A DNA stretch of 64,000 bases from Ezakiella sp. GTDB lineage: Bacteria; Bacillota; Clostridia; Tissierellales; Peptoniphilaceae. A model generated the notes under the pieces. It had not been told where the DNA came from and ran no database searches. It was given only the letters and a program-made list of their open reading frames with translations. Made by a program: the position numbers and the translations under genes. This document shows positions 17,475 to 25,442 of this stretch, one piece after another (position 1 is the stretch's first letter; each line of letters starts with the position of its first letter). The stretch covers positions 1 to 64,000 of the forward strand of contig JALEOH010000008.1 of NCBI GenBank assembly GCA_022766605.1. Reading direction: 5' to 3'.

Positions 17475-18598
17475 TAGATTAACTCCTGACCTGTTACAGC
17501 TTTTCCAAGCCATACTATGAGCACATCTACTGATGGCGCCATTATTTGACCAGCATATGAATCTCTCATATATCTTTCAATTGCATCAGCCTTGTTATAG
17601 CTCTTGCCTCCGCCAATTCTCATCGCCCACTTAGAGCATTCAATAGCACCTTCTGATGCATTTATACGCGATGCAAGTATCTTTGGAAGTGCATCCTCCT
17701 CCCCACAAGCTGCTGACCTTGCAGCCTCAAGTGTGAAATACTTTGCCGCATTTGCTCTATTATATAAATTTGCCAAGTGGATTTGGACGGTTTCTATATT
17801 TATTAAGCCTTGTCCATTTGGATAGACTCTTTCAATTGCATGCTTTCTTGCGGCCTCATATATTGCAAGAGATAGTCCCGAATAGACGCTTGCAAGTCCA
17901 ACTACAAAATATGGAGCGACTACAGCAAAAATTTGTTCAACTGCAGTTCCCGGTTCACCAACCATGTATTTATCTTCTAGCTTGCAATCAGTCAAAGTCA
18001 TTGGAGAGCTGACATTGCCGCGCATGCCAACGCCATTCCATTCATTTAGATCAAACTTAACTCCTTCTTTTTCAAGTGGAATCAGCCAGTTATCTGTCAG
18101 ACCTTCCTTGGTAGAAGGAGCTGATATCAAATAAAAACTAGCTTGCTCTGCAGATGTTACCATGGATTTTCTTCCATTTAATACAGTATAGCCATCCTTG
18201 TGGTCGGCTTTAATATTTGGAATATAAAAGTGAGTTCCAGTTCCAAATTCACTATATGCAAGTGCGCAGAATTTTCCTTCATTTACAATTTTTTCGCATA
18301 CTTCTTTTTTGAGCTCGTCGCTGCCATATGTCAAGACAACCATCAAGCATACATTATGCATCATATAGCAAAGCCCTGCCGATGCTGAACTTTCTGCAAA
18401 TGCCATGCATACTCTTGCATGCTCTTGAATCGTTGCTCCCTCTCCTCCAAATTCCTTTGGCACCATGAGCTTTAAAAATCCTTCTTCTCCCATCGCCTTA
18501 AAAGCTTCTACTGGGAATATCGCCTCGTCGTCCATCTTCTTTGCAATTGGCTCTATATGAGCTAATGCAAATTCCTTTGCCTTTTCGTAAATTGTCAT
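17474..18598 (-). CDS. Acyl-CoA dehydrogenase-fold flavoprotein (likely non-dehydrogenase)
   Basis: The 374-residue protein has the three ACAD domains: an N-terminal helical domain, a central beta domain (ALAYSEFGTGTHF, LNGRKSMVTSAEQASFYL) and a C-terminal four-helix bundle with RIGGGKSYNK. In true acyl-CoA dehydrogenases the last bundle carries EIYEGT with the catalytic Glu; here the same place reads GQIMAPSVD, so the base is missing. Similar MAP/MGP motifs occur in ACAD-fold monooxygenases of the DszC/SfnC type, which makes a flavin-dependent oxygenase or related reaction more likely than beta-oxidation. ATG at 18598 follows AAGGAGGT. It is the first gene of the cassette. Confidence 0.8.
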   Translation of the reverse strand: MTIYEKAKEFALAHIEPIAKKMDDEAIFPVEAFKAMGEEGFLKLMVPKEFGGEGATIQEHARVCMAFAESSASAGLCYMMHNVCLMVVLTYGSDELKKEVCEKIVNEGKFCALAYSEFGTGTHFYIPNIKADHKDGYTVLNGRKSMVTSAEQASFYLISAPSTKEGLTDNWLIPLEKEGVKFDLNEWNGVGMRGNVSSPMTLTDCKLEDKYMVGEPGTAVEQIFAVVAPYFVVGLASVYSGLSLAIYEAARKHAIERVYPNGQGLINIETVQIHLANLYNRANAAKYFTLEAARSAACGEEDALPKILASRINASEGAIECSKWAMRIGGGKSYNKADAIERYMRDSYAGQIMAPSVDVLIVWLGKAVTGQELI

Positions 18599-18859
18599 AG
18601 TGACCTCCTTATTATTTTGTGTTTGCTTATATAAATTCACACCAATCTAATTTAAATATATACTATAATTTCTCCAATGTCCAATAAAATTTCTTTATAT
18701 GATTTCGATTTGCTATAGATAAAATTTATAACCATATATTTATTAAATAATTTTACAATCATTTTACAGATCAATAATCATTACTTAACATATGAGCCTT
18801 ATAATCAAGACGTAAACTTTTCGTGCACATTGTGCAATATGAAATTTAAGGAGGATTAA
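18599..18859 (+). promoter_or_regulatory. Intergenic region with Pho box and promoter of alkaline phosphatase
   Basis: Direct repeats with an exact 11-bp period: TTTACA (18752-18757), TTTACA (18763-18768), ATAATC (18774-18779, weak) and TTAACA (18785-18790). A -10 TATAAT follows at 18800-18805, 9 nt after the last repeat, with no separate -35. This is the layout of PhoB/PhoP-dependent promoters. A further inverted repeat TGCACA-T-TGTGCA (18824-18836) lies just downstream of the predicted start of transcription. AAGGAGG (18850-18856) precedes the gene. Nothing else was recognised in this gap. Confidence 0.75.
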
Positions 18860-20494
18860 ATGAAAAGACTATCAATTTTACTTGTGATTGCAATGCTATT
18901 TACTTTTGCAATTCCAAGCTTTGCAGAAGAAGCAAAGACTGAAGAAAAAGCAGAAAATGCTATTATTAAAAATGTTATTATTATGATTCCAGATGGAATG
19001 GGAATAGAAGGATACACTCTTGCTAGATGGTTCGCTCCAGAAGGCAAATTCCACCTAGATGATATCGCAACTGGTTTTGTTAGAACCAATAATGCTGATA
19101 CTCCACTAGCTGACTCAGCACCAGCTGCAACAGCTATGGCTACCGGTTATAAGTCGAACACTCCATATATCGGGGTTTATCCTGCAAAGGCTGGTATGCC
19201 AGGAACAGAAGGATTTGATGAAGCAAAAGCAGATATGCCTCTTGCAACTCTACTTGAAGCAGCAGAAAGAACAGGTAGATCAACCGGTATCGTTTCGACC
19301 TCAAATGTTAACCACGCTACTCCAGCAGCTTTCAGTTCACACCATCCATCAAGAAAAGAATTAGATACACTTATCGAACAACAAATCTATCAAAATATGG
19401 AAGTTGTACTTGGTGCAGGGAGCAATTATCTAGAAGCTGATAAGCGTAAAGATGGAGAAGATCTACTAAGCGAAATAAAAGCTCTTGGATATGATTATTT
19501 CACAACAAGAGATGAACTTCTTGCAAGCAAAGGAGAAAAGATCTTTGGTATGTTCCAAGGTGGAGCAATGAACTACGACCTTGATCGTGATGAAAAGACA
19601 GAACCTTCACTTGAAGATATGACAAGAAAGGCAATAGAAGTTTTATCAAAAAATGAAGAAGGCTTCTTCCTAGTTGTTGAAGGCTCTGAAATCGACTGGG
19701 CAGCTCACGCAAATGATCCTGTTGGTCTAGTAACAGATATACTTGCATATGACAAGGCAGTTAAGGTTGCTCTTGATTTTGCAAAGACCAATAGCGACAC
19801 AGTTATTATCTCAGCTGCTGACCACTGCACAGGAGGCCCAACAATGGGTAACTTTGCAACAAGCGGTTCATATTACAAGACCCCACTAGAAAACTTCACA
19901 AAGATCATTAAAAACGCAAAGAAAACTGGCTTTGGTGCTGGCAATGAATTAAATGAAGACAGATCAAATATCGCTGAAATCATGAATAAATATTTTGGCA
20001 TTAACGATTTGACTGCAGAAGAAATAAAGCATATTAAAGAAACTGAAGATCCACAACAAGGCATTGGACAAGTAATTAGCGAACGTTCATTTATCGGTTG
20101 GACTTCAAATGGTCACGTTGGTGGAGACACTGGTCTATATTGCTATAGTTCAAATCCAGCAGTTGCTCCTCTTTCAGGAACTGTTTTCAACCATGAAATA
20201 GCAAAATATGTAGAAAAGATCATGGGCGTTGATCTCGATGCTCTTACAGAAAAGCTATTCATAGTTGCTAGACCTGCCCTTGAAGCTAAAGGAGCTAAGG
20301 TAGAATGGAAGAATGTTGGTGGTGACAAGCCAAACCACGAGCTAATTGCAACTAAAGATGGTAAGACTTATCGTTTCCCAGTAAATAAGAATTATGCTTA
20401 TGTTGGAGAAGAAAAAGTTACTTTCGATGGACTAACCGTATTTAACGGCAAGGCAGCTTATCTACCACAATCGGCAATCGATCTAGTAAAATAG
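18860..20494 (+). CDS. phoA: Secreted alkaline phosphatase
   Basis: The 544-residue protein starts with a signal peptide (about residues 1-22, ending PSFAEEA). The alkaline phosphatase core follows: metal Asp in IMIPDGMG (D45), phosphorylated Ser in ADSAPAATAMATG (S86), VEGSEIDWAAHAND, SAADHCTGG and GHVGGDTG with metal His. It releases phosphate from esters outside the cell. After the core, about 60 extra residues (NHELIATKDGKTYRF to the end) resemble the copper-amine-oxidase-N-like repeats of Firmicute secreted proteins. The upstream Pho box suggests induction by phosphate limitation. A strong terminator follows. Confidence 0.95.
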   Translation: MKRLSILLVIAMLFTFAIPSFAEEAKTEEKAENAIIKNVIIMIPDGMGIEGYTLARWFAPEGKFHLDDIATGFVRTNNADTPLADSAPAATAMATGYKSNTPYIGVYPAKAGMPGTEGFDEAKADMPLATLLEAAERTGRSTGIVSTSNVNHATPAAFSSHHPSRKELDTLIEQQIYQNMEVVLGAGSNYLEADKRKDGEDLLSEIKALGYDYFTTRDELLASKGEKIFGMFQGGAMNYDLDRDEKTEPSLEDMTRKAIEVLSKNEEGFFLVVEGSEIDWAAHANDPVGLVTDILAYDKAVKVALDFAKTNSDTVIISAADHCTGGPTMGNFATSGSYYKTPLENFTKIIKNAKKTGFGAGNELNEDRSNIAEIMNKYFGINDLTAEEIKHIKETEDPQQGIGQVISERSFIGWTSNGHVGGDTGLYCYSSNPAVAPLSGTVFNHEIAKYVEKIMGVDLDALTEKLFIVARPALEAKGAKVEWKNVGGDKPNHELIATKDGKTYRFPVNKNYAYVGEEKVTFDGLTVFNGKAAYLPQSAIDLVK

Positions 20495-20506
20495 TTAAGT
20501 TATTTC

Positions 20507-20528
20507 GAGGCCTTCGGGCCTCTTTTTT
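20507..20528 (+). terminator. Rho-independent terminator of phoA
   Basis: GAGGCC-TTCG-GGCCTC followed by T6: a tetraloop hairpin of textbook form. Confidence 0.93.
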
Positions 20529-20552
20529 ATAATTTTAATAAAAGGAGGATTT

Positions 20553-21071
20553 ATGGCAAAAGAAGTATTAATTAAGAAGAAGACATTTAAATGGATAGTA
20601 ATGGGGATAATAATGGCAATTATTGCTCTTGCATTTTGCTTTTTAATCATCGGAAGTTCCGGACTTGGCGACACAAGCTTCGAACCTTTTGGTCTTATAG
20701 TTGGATTATTATTTGCAATATTCTGTGGATATATTAGCTATCTTTTATTTAAAAAAGTAGCCGACAAGAGCCCTGCACTATTCGTAGATTCTAAGGGAAT
20801 AGTCGAAAACTCAAGTTCCATTAGCCTTGGATTCATTCCATGGGATAGAATCGACAATGTATATGTAAAAAGAGGCAGCCTTGGCAATTATCTTTGCTTT
20901 GAGATAATCGACCTAGAAGGATTTCTCGAAGAAAGAAATGTAAAAGGAGCTAAGAAAAAAGCAATACTTGCAAATAAAAAAATGGGCTATGAAGGCGCCC
21001 TAGTAGACCTCGGCTTTCTAAAAGAAAGCGATATAGAGGCAATTATCGATATATTTGACAATGCAAGATAG
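20553..21071 (+). CDS. Two-TM membrane protein with PH-like domain (STM3941-like)
   Basis: The 172-residue protein has two N-terminal membrane segments (IVMGIIMAIIALAFCFLII and FGLIVGLLFAIFCGYISYL). A cytosolic part follows with LFVDSKGIVENSSS and FIPWDRIDNVYVKR, the strand pattern of the small PH-like membrane proteins sometimes called STM3941 family. No catalytic motif is visible and its function is unknown. It starts 58 nt after phoA with AAAGGAGG. The phoA terminator lies between, so it may depend on readthrough or an unseen promoter. Confidence 0.7.
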   Translation: MAKEVLIKKKTFKWIVMGIIMAIIALAFCFLIIGSSGLGDTSFEPFGLIVGLLFAIFCGYISYLLFKKVADKSPALFVDSKGIVENSSSISLGFIPWDRIDNVYVKRGSLGNYLCFEIIDLEGFLEERNVKGAKKKAILANKKMGYEGALVDLGFLKESDIEAIIDIFDNAR

Positions 21072-21083
21072 TTTATGTATTGG

Positions 21084-21101
21084 CCCAAGTACTAACTTGG
21101 G
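21084..21101. terminator. Hairpin between convergent genes
   Basis: CCCAAGT-ACTA-ACTTGGG followed by CAATTTTA. A moderate terminator serving the plus-strand membrane protein and possibly the minus-strand ABC operon. Confidence 0.55.
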
Positions 21102-21107
21102 TCAATT

Positions 21108-22646
21108 TTACTTTAATTTAATTGAATTTATAATTGCCCTTGCTTCACTATCTGACATATCATAGTGTAAAAATAGCTCATAATAATCTTCGACCATATC
21201 TTCGAATTTATCCATACTCATAATATTATTGTCATTTACATAAGATGCAAAGACCAGCCCTAGTATCTGATTGGTTGAAACGGGCCTTCCCATCCAGCTA
21301 ATGCCAACATGTGGAATTTCATATACTTCATTATTCTTAACCGCCTTAAAATTTTTCCATATATTTAAATTTTTAATATTCTTAAATATTCCATTTTCAC
21401 CAAGTACAATTACATCTGGATTTGCAGCAATTAAATCTTCCATAGAAACCTCATTGCCACCATGATCTTTTTTGTTGGCAAGTTTAATTACATTTTTCAT
21501 ACCATTTAACTCTAAGGCTTGTTGCTGTGGATTTCCAGCAGGATTGGTATTTAATCCCTTATCGCCCTCTCCGTGATAGAAGCTCTTCTTGGTATTTTTA
21601 GTATTTGCAAGCTTAAATGCCTCATCGATATATTCTATAATATCCTCTACATGATCCTCTTTGCCAAGAAGTTTGCCTACTTTTTTATAGGCGTTTTTCA
21701 TATCCTTTAAATTGCCTTCAATAAATATAATTGGAATTCCAGTATCCTTTTGTATATTGTCAAGGTCTTCTACTATCGAGCCTTTTTTTTGACCAAAGTC
21801 GACAATTAGTTGTGGCTTGACCTTTACTAGTTCTTCTTTATTTAATGTATTCTTAGTGCCATAAAATGTTCCCCAAGCTACGATATCGTCTCTTACTTTA
21901 GGGAAGTATTTTGCTTCATCTGGTCTCTTATGGCTTGCCCAACCCACCAGTTTTTCAGGGGCAATTGAATAAAGAAAGAGCGATGCAGTGTTACCTCCAG
22001 CGCCTACTCTTTCGATATTTTTGGGTAGTGTTACTTTACGTCCAGCATCATCTGTAAAGACAAATGTTTCCCCAGACTTATTTAAAATTGCAATATCATC
22101 ATCGTCATCGATGTCATGGATATCATCTAATTCATCGATTGCTTCTTCTAACACTTCAAATGCAAACTTGCGTGTTGCATCGAGCTTGCCATCAAATGGG
22201 TCGTCATCATCGATGATATCATGCTTTTTAGCAAATGCTATATATCCATTTGGCCACTCGAGCTCTCCGGTATTTAAAATCGCTCTTAAGACAATGCTTA
22301 GCACTTCTTGCTTTGTTATATTGTCATTTGGATAGAATTTACCATCTCCACGACCTGAAATAAATCCTGCCTTTTGTGCTTTATTGACGAATTCCTCCGC
22401 CCATCCTTTTACATCAGAAAATCCAGCTCCAGCTTCTAGCTTCTTACCTGTTACAACCTCCTTAGCTGCAACTACGATTTTAACTAGCTCTGCTCTTGAA
22501 ATCTTATCATTTAACGCAAGATCTCCTCCATCTTTTCCTTGAACGATTTTATTTCTTAATAAAAAATCAAAATCATCTGCTTTAATTAGGCTAGTAAAGG
22601 ATAATACCATAAATACTGCCAATAGTAGTGAAATAACTCTCTTCAT
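21108..22646 (-). CDS. ABC-type iron/corrinoid substrate-binding protein fused to S-layer homology domains
   Basis: The 512-residue protein has a signal peptide (KRVISLLLAVFMVLSFTSLIKA) and no lipobox. About three SLH repeats follow (residues 25-175; motifs SRAE, FSDVKGWAEEFVNKA and GRGDGKFYPNDNITKQE). An acidic linker (DDIHDIDDDDDIA) leads to a Fe-siderophore/cobalamin-type binding domain (VTLPKNIERVGAGG, EELVKVKPQLIVDFG, LIAANPDVIVLG). The usual lipid anchor is thus replaced by wall-binding domains. An in-frame TTG at 22655 is too close to the AAAGGA; the ATG at 22646 is 10 nt from it. It is the last gene of the importer operon. The ligand is not determinable. Confidence 0.87.
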   Translation of the reverse strand: MKRVISLLLAVFMVLSFTSLIKADDFDFLLRNKIVQGKDGGDLALNDKISRAELVKIVVAAKEVVTGKKLEAGAGFSDVKGWAEEFVNKAQKAGFISGRGDGKFYPNDNITKQEVLSIVLRAILNTGELEWPNGYIAFAKKHDIIDDDDPFDGKLDATRKFAFEVLEEAIDELDDIHDIDDDDDIAILNKSGETFVFTDDAGRKVTLPKNIERVGAGGNTASLFLYSIAPEKLVGWASHKRPDEAKYFPKVRDDIVAWGTFYGTKNTLNKEELVKVKPQLIVDFGQKKGSIVEDLDNIQKDTGIPIIFIEGNLKDMKNAYKKVGKLLGKEDHVEDIIEYIDEAFKLANTKNTKKSFYHGEGDKGLNTNPAGNPQQQALELNGMKNVIKLANKKDHGGNEVSMEDLIAANPDVIVLGENGIFKNIKNLNIWKNFKAVKNNEVYEIPHVGISWMGRPVSTNQILGLVFASYVNDNNIMSMDKFEDMVEDYYELFLHYDMSDSEARAIINSIKLK

Positions 22647-22671
22647 AATTCTCAATTCCTTTCTTTTTATT

Positions 22672-23427
22672 TTACGGATAAATTATCTTTTTCCCGTCAA
22701 CAGTTGCAAAATTAATATCTCTATCAAAGACAAAACTCAAATTTTCCTCATTGATAACCTCACTACTCTTTCCACTTTTGTATATCATACCATCTTTTAA
22801 TATTATGGTATTATCAGTATAAAAAAGTGCAAAGGATGGATTGTGAGTAGAGAGTATAACAGTCTTGCCATCTTTTGATAGATTTTTTGCAATTTCCATT
22901 ACATTTAGCTGATTGCGATAATCAAGTGAACTAGTTGGCTCATCCATTATAATATATGGGGTATCCCTTACTAGACTTCTTGCAATTAGGATCATCTGCC
23001 TTTCGCCACCTGAAATCTCAGATAGCTTTCGATATTTAAGATGATTGATCCCTAGTCTATCAAATGCCTGATCCGCTCTAATAAGCTCTTCTTTACCTGG
23101 AGTTTTTATTAAACCAAGTTCTCCTGCTAAACCAAAAAGCACCACGTCCATAGCATAAAAGTTAAAAACTCCATCGATCGATTGCGGAATATAACTAAAT
23201 AAACTCGACCTCTTCTTGTCGTTTAAATCGCCTATATCATCTCCATCGATTAAAATATTTCCCATCTTTGGAGATAAACTACCCAATAGATTTTTAATAA
23301 GAGTGGTCTTGCCTGAGCCATTTTCTCCCATAATTGCCGTTAGCTTTCCATCTTCAATAGTTAGATCAATCGAATTAAGCACATTTTCCTTATGATAGCT
23401 AAATGTTAAATCCCTAATCTCAATCAT
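22672..23427 (-). CDS. ABC transporter ATP-binding protein (FecE/BtuD type)
   Basis: The 251-residue ATPase has Walker A GENGSGKTT, a Q-loop (YIPQSID), signature SGGERQ, Walker B YIIMDEPTSSLD and the switch His in LSTHNP. It matches the FhuC/FecE/BtuD group that powers uptake of iron chelates, heme or corrinoids. The ATG at 23427 overlaps the permease end by 8 nt and follows GGAGGAAGTT. The SLH-bearing binding protein starts 25 nt downstream. Confidence 0.92.
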   Translation of the reverse strand: MIEIRDLTFSYHKENVLNSIDLTIEDGKLTAIMGENGSGKTTLIKNLLGSLSPKMGNILIDGDDIGDLNDKKRSSLFSYIPQSIDGVFNFYAMDVVLFGLAGELGLIKTPGKEELIRADQAFDRLGINHLKYRKLSEISGGERQMILIARSLVRDTPYIIMDEPTSSLDYRNQLNVMEIAKNLSKDGKTVILSTHNPSFALFYTDNTIILKDGMIYKSGKSSEVINEENLSFVFDRDINFATVDGKKIIYP

Positions 23428-24448
23428 AACTTCCTCCATATGATGCTTTTCGTCTTGATAGCAACAATATTATAAATATTGGCACCCCAACTAGACTTGT
23501 AACTATACTAATTGGAAGCTCAAGTGTCGAGAGCGACCTTGCAATAGTATCTGATATAAGAAGAAAACTCGCACCAACTATCATGCTCATTGGAATGACA
23601 TATCTATTGTCATCTCCAACTATGCGCCTTGCCATATGTGGCACGACGAGGCCTATCCATCCAATAATGCCTACCGACGATACAGTTGATGCAATGATTA
23701 TACTAGTAGCTATAATAAGAATCAATCTCATACGATTGATATTGACCCCTATGCTCTTTGCCTCATCGCTACTTAGACTAAATAGATTTATTCTCCACCT
23801 TAGTAAAAATATCACTATTAGTGGCAAAATATTCATCAGTAAGAGATAAATACTATCGACATCTCTTATAGAAGCGAATGAACCCATAAGCCAAAAACTT
23901 ATTTGTGGAAGCATATTCTCACTATCTGCAACCAATTTAATATAGCTTATGCCACTTTGAAAAAGCGAGCCCATCAATATGCCGGCGAGAATTAATGAAA
24001 GTATTCTCGAGGATTTAAATCTAGTGGACAAAAAATAACTTGCAAATACCCCTGCCATCGCAAGAAAAAATGCAGTCGAGGTTATTCCCGCACTTGAATA
24101 TCCCATTAGTATTGCATATGCTGCACCAAAGCCAGCTGCTTGACTAGCTCCCAATACATCACTTGATGCCATTGGATTATTAAACATCGCCTGATAAACC
24201 GCGCCCGATGCAGATAGACCTGCACCTACTATCAATACTGCAATCACACGAGGAAGCCTCATGAAAAAGAGTATCGCATATTCTGGCAAAGTATCATCGG
24301 CAACTCCTCCAATCCTAGCTATGATTAAATCAAAAATATCTGAAAAGCTAAGACTAAATCTTCCAATGCCTATCGACAACAAAGCTATAAGAAACAATAA
24401 TAAAGCTGCTATTAAAATTTTACTCCTGTTCTTTTTATATATACCCAT
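23420..24448 (-). CDS. FecCD/BtuC-type ABC permease
   Basis: The 342-residue protein has about nine to ten hydrophobic segments and FecCD signatures: RLPRVIAVLIVGAGLSASGA, NNPMASSDVLGASQAAGFGA, and the coupling region GWIGLVVPHMARRIVG. It is the membrane channel of the importer. The ATG at 24448 has no Shine-Dalgarno and lies 6 nt after a consensus TATAAT, so its mRNA may begin at the start codon. A TTG at 24463 would fall upstream of the transcription start. Confidence 0.92.
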   Translation of the reverse strand: MGIYKKNRSKILIAALLLFLIALLSIGIGRFSLSFSDIFDLIIARIGGVADDTLPEYAILFFMRLPRVIAVLIVGAGLSASGAVYQAMFNNPMASSDVLGASQAAGFGAAYAILMGYSSAGITSTAFFLAMAGVFASYFLSTRFKSSRILSLILAGILMGSLFQSGISYIKLVADSENMLPQISFWLMGSFASIRDVDSIYLLLMNILPLIVIFLLRWRINLFSLSSDEAKSIGVNINRMRLILIIATSIIIASTVSSVGIIGWIGLVVPHMARRIVGDDNRYVIPMSMIVGASFLLISDTIARSLSTLELPISIVTSLVGVPIFIILLLSRRKASYGGSYD

Positions 24449-24454
24449 ATAGCT

Positions 24455-24483
24455 ATTATACAATTAATAAAACTAAAAGTAAA
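24455..24483 (-). promoter_or_regulatory. Promoter of the ABC importer operon, predicted leaderless
   Basis: Minus strand TTTACT (24478-24483), 17-nt spacer, TATAAT (24455-24460). Six bases separate the -10 from the permease ATG. No iron-box-like palindrome was recognised. Confidence 0.6.
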
Positions 24484-24782
24484 TAGTATTATTGGTTAAA
24501 ATATAAAAATTGTAATTATTTTTCTTATTAAGTAAAACAATTTAATAAACGCTATTTTTCTTCTATAGTATAAATCCATGCTTGCGATAAATCTTTACTA
24601 TTCCTTGATTAAGTTTTTGTATAATGACAATGTTGGGATAAGAGAGTCTTATTTCAACGTGGTTTATTTAATTTCAAATATGCTTTAAGAATAACAAGAA
24701 AAGAGGTGTATATGTAGAGCGTGTAAAACCCAAATTTACCAAAGAAAATATTTCAAATAAATAATTACTGTTTAAAAATAAT
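24484..24782 (+). other. Gene-free AT-rich stretch with promoter-like box, hairpin and start-stop remnant
   Basis: A TATAAT (24620-24625, poor -35) is followed near the predicted start of transcription by a 12-bp hairpin: GTTGGGATAAGA (24632-24643), loop GAG, TCTTATTTCAAC (24647-24658), with two G-U pairs. Further on GAGGTG (24703-24708) precedes ATG (24712) directly followed by TAG. Shifted by two bases, the following bases read ERVKPKFTKENISNK then stop, which could be a gene remnant. No intact gene was seen. Confidence 0.4.
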
Positions 24783-24818
24783 AAAAAGGCAGGTAAAATA
24801 TCCCGTCCCGCCTTTTTA
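24783..24818. terminator. Bidirectional terminator-like hairpin
   Basis: AAAAAGGCAGG and CCCGCCTTTTT pair with one mismatch around a 13-nt loop, with T-rich tracts on both strands. It may end the orphan plus-strand transcript and the RhuM remnant. Confidence 0.6.
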
Positions 24819-24834
24819 TTTTTTATTATTCTAT

Positions 24835-25038
24835 TTATTTAGCATTATCTTCAAGCTCTAAGAATTTATCGAAATCACTTTTATAGAGGCTATCTTGAAT
24901 TATCCTATATTTTTCGAATTCACTCTCTGCATGCCTTTTAACAAGAGCTGCAGTTACCTTTCCCGCATCTTTTAATATATCTTTATCCCACAGTTCCAAA
25001 AATCCATTGAATCTTCCCTCCCAATATTCCGCATTCAA
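24835..25038 (-). pseudogene. C-terminal fragment of a RhuM-family protein
   Basis: The 67-residue frame (EYWEGRFNGFLELWDKDIL, AGKVTAALVKRHAESEF, EKYRIIQDSLYKSDFDKFL) matches the C-terminal end of RhuM-type proteins, which are normally about 330 residues. The frame opens only with TTG, lacks a ribosome site, and a stop codon lies four codons upstream. It is therefore a decayed remnant. RhuM genes often sit in genomic islands or near restriction genes, but none is visible here. Confidence 0.6.
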
Positions 25039-25120
25039 TAGGATATGCCTTTAAATTTAAAGCTATTTTTAACAAGATGAACTACTAAAAAACGGTTTAT
25101 AAAACTCTATCATAGGCATA

Positions 25121-25142
25121 AAAAAACGCCCACTCGGGGCGA
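25121..25142 (-). terminator. Terminator of the cupin gene
   Basis: On the minus strand CGCCC pairs with GGGCG around CGAGT, followed by T7. A strong rho-independent terminator. Confidence 0.88.
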
Positions 25143-25145
25143 ATT

Positions 25146-25433
25146 TTATTTTAAATGTGATTTAATTACCATAAGGTCACTATCCTCAACTGCTTCTAAT
25201 GAATGAAGCTCCCCGGGTAGCATTCTTACTATTACTCCTGGATAGATCTCCTCTTTTGAATTTTCACCGCTAAATTTAATCTTGCCCTTATATGGCACGA
25301 CTACAACAGTGTGGTCCACCTTGTGTTCTCCAATGGATTCTCCTGCCTTTAATTGAAGATGAGTTACAGTTTGCTTTTCATCATCAAAGATATTTTCTGC
25401 TCTCTTGCCGTCATTTGCTTTGTAGATAATCAT
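25146..25433 (-). CDS. Small single-domain cupin protein
   Basis: The 95-residue protein is a minimal cupin barrel: THLQLKAGESIGEHKVDHTVVVVPYKG (first motif with two His), then IYPGVIVRMLPGELHSLEA (second motif with His). The His residues would bind one metal. Such small cupins are often binding or sensor proteins, and no substrate can be named. It lies 9 nt after clpB, so it may be co-transcribed with the chaperones, and it ends in a strong terminator. Confidence 0.82.
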   Translation of the reverse strand: MIIYKANDGKRAENIFDDEKQTVTHLQLKAGESIGEHKVDHTVVVVPYKGKIKFSGENSKEEIYPGVIVRMLPGELHSLEAVEDSDLMVIKSHLK

Positions 25434-25442
25434 ATTTCCTCC

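Noticed and set aside
17474..18598. Fatty-acid beta-oxidation role for the ACAD-like gene
   Set aside because: The catalytic Glu is missing and no other beta-oxidation gene is nearby.
24484..25140. Prophage or integrative element
   Set aside because: Only a RhuM fragment and a doubtful start-stop remnant occur; no integrase, att repeats or tRNA were seen.
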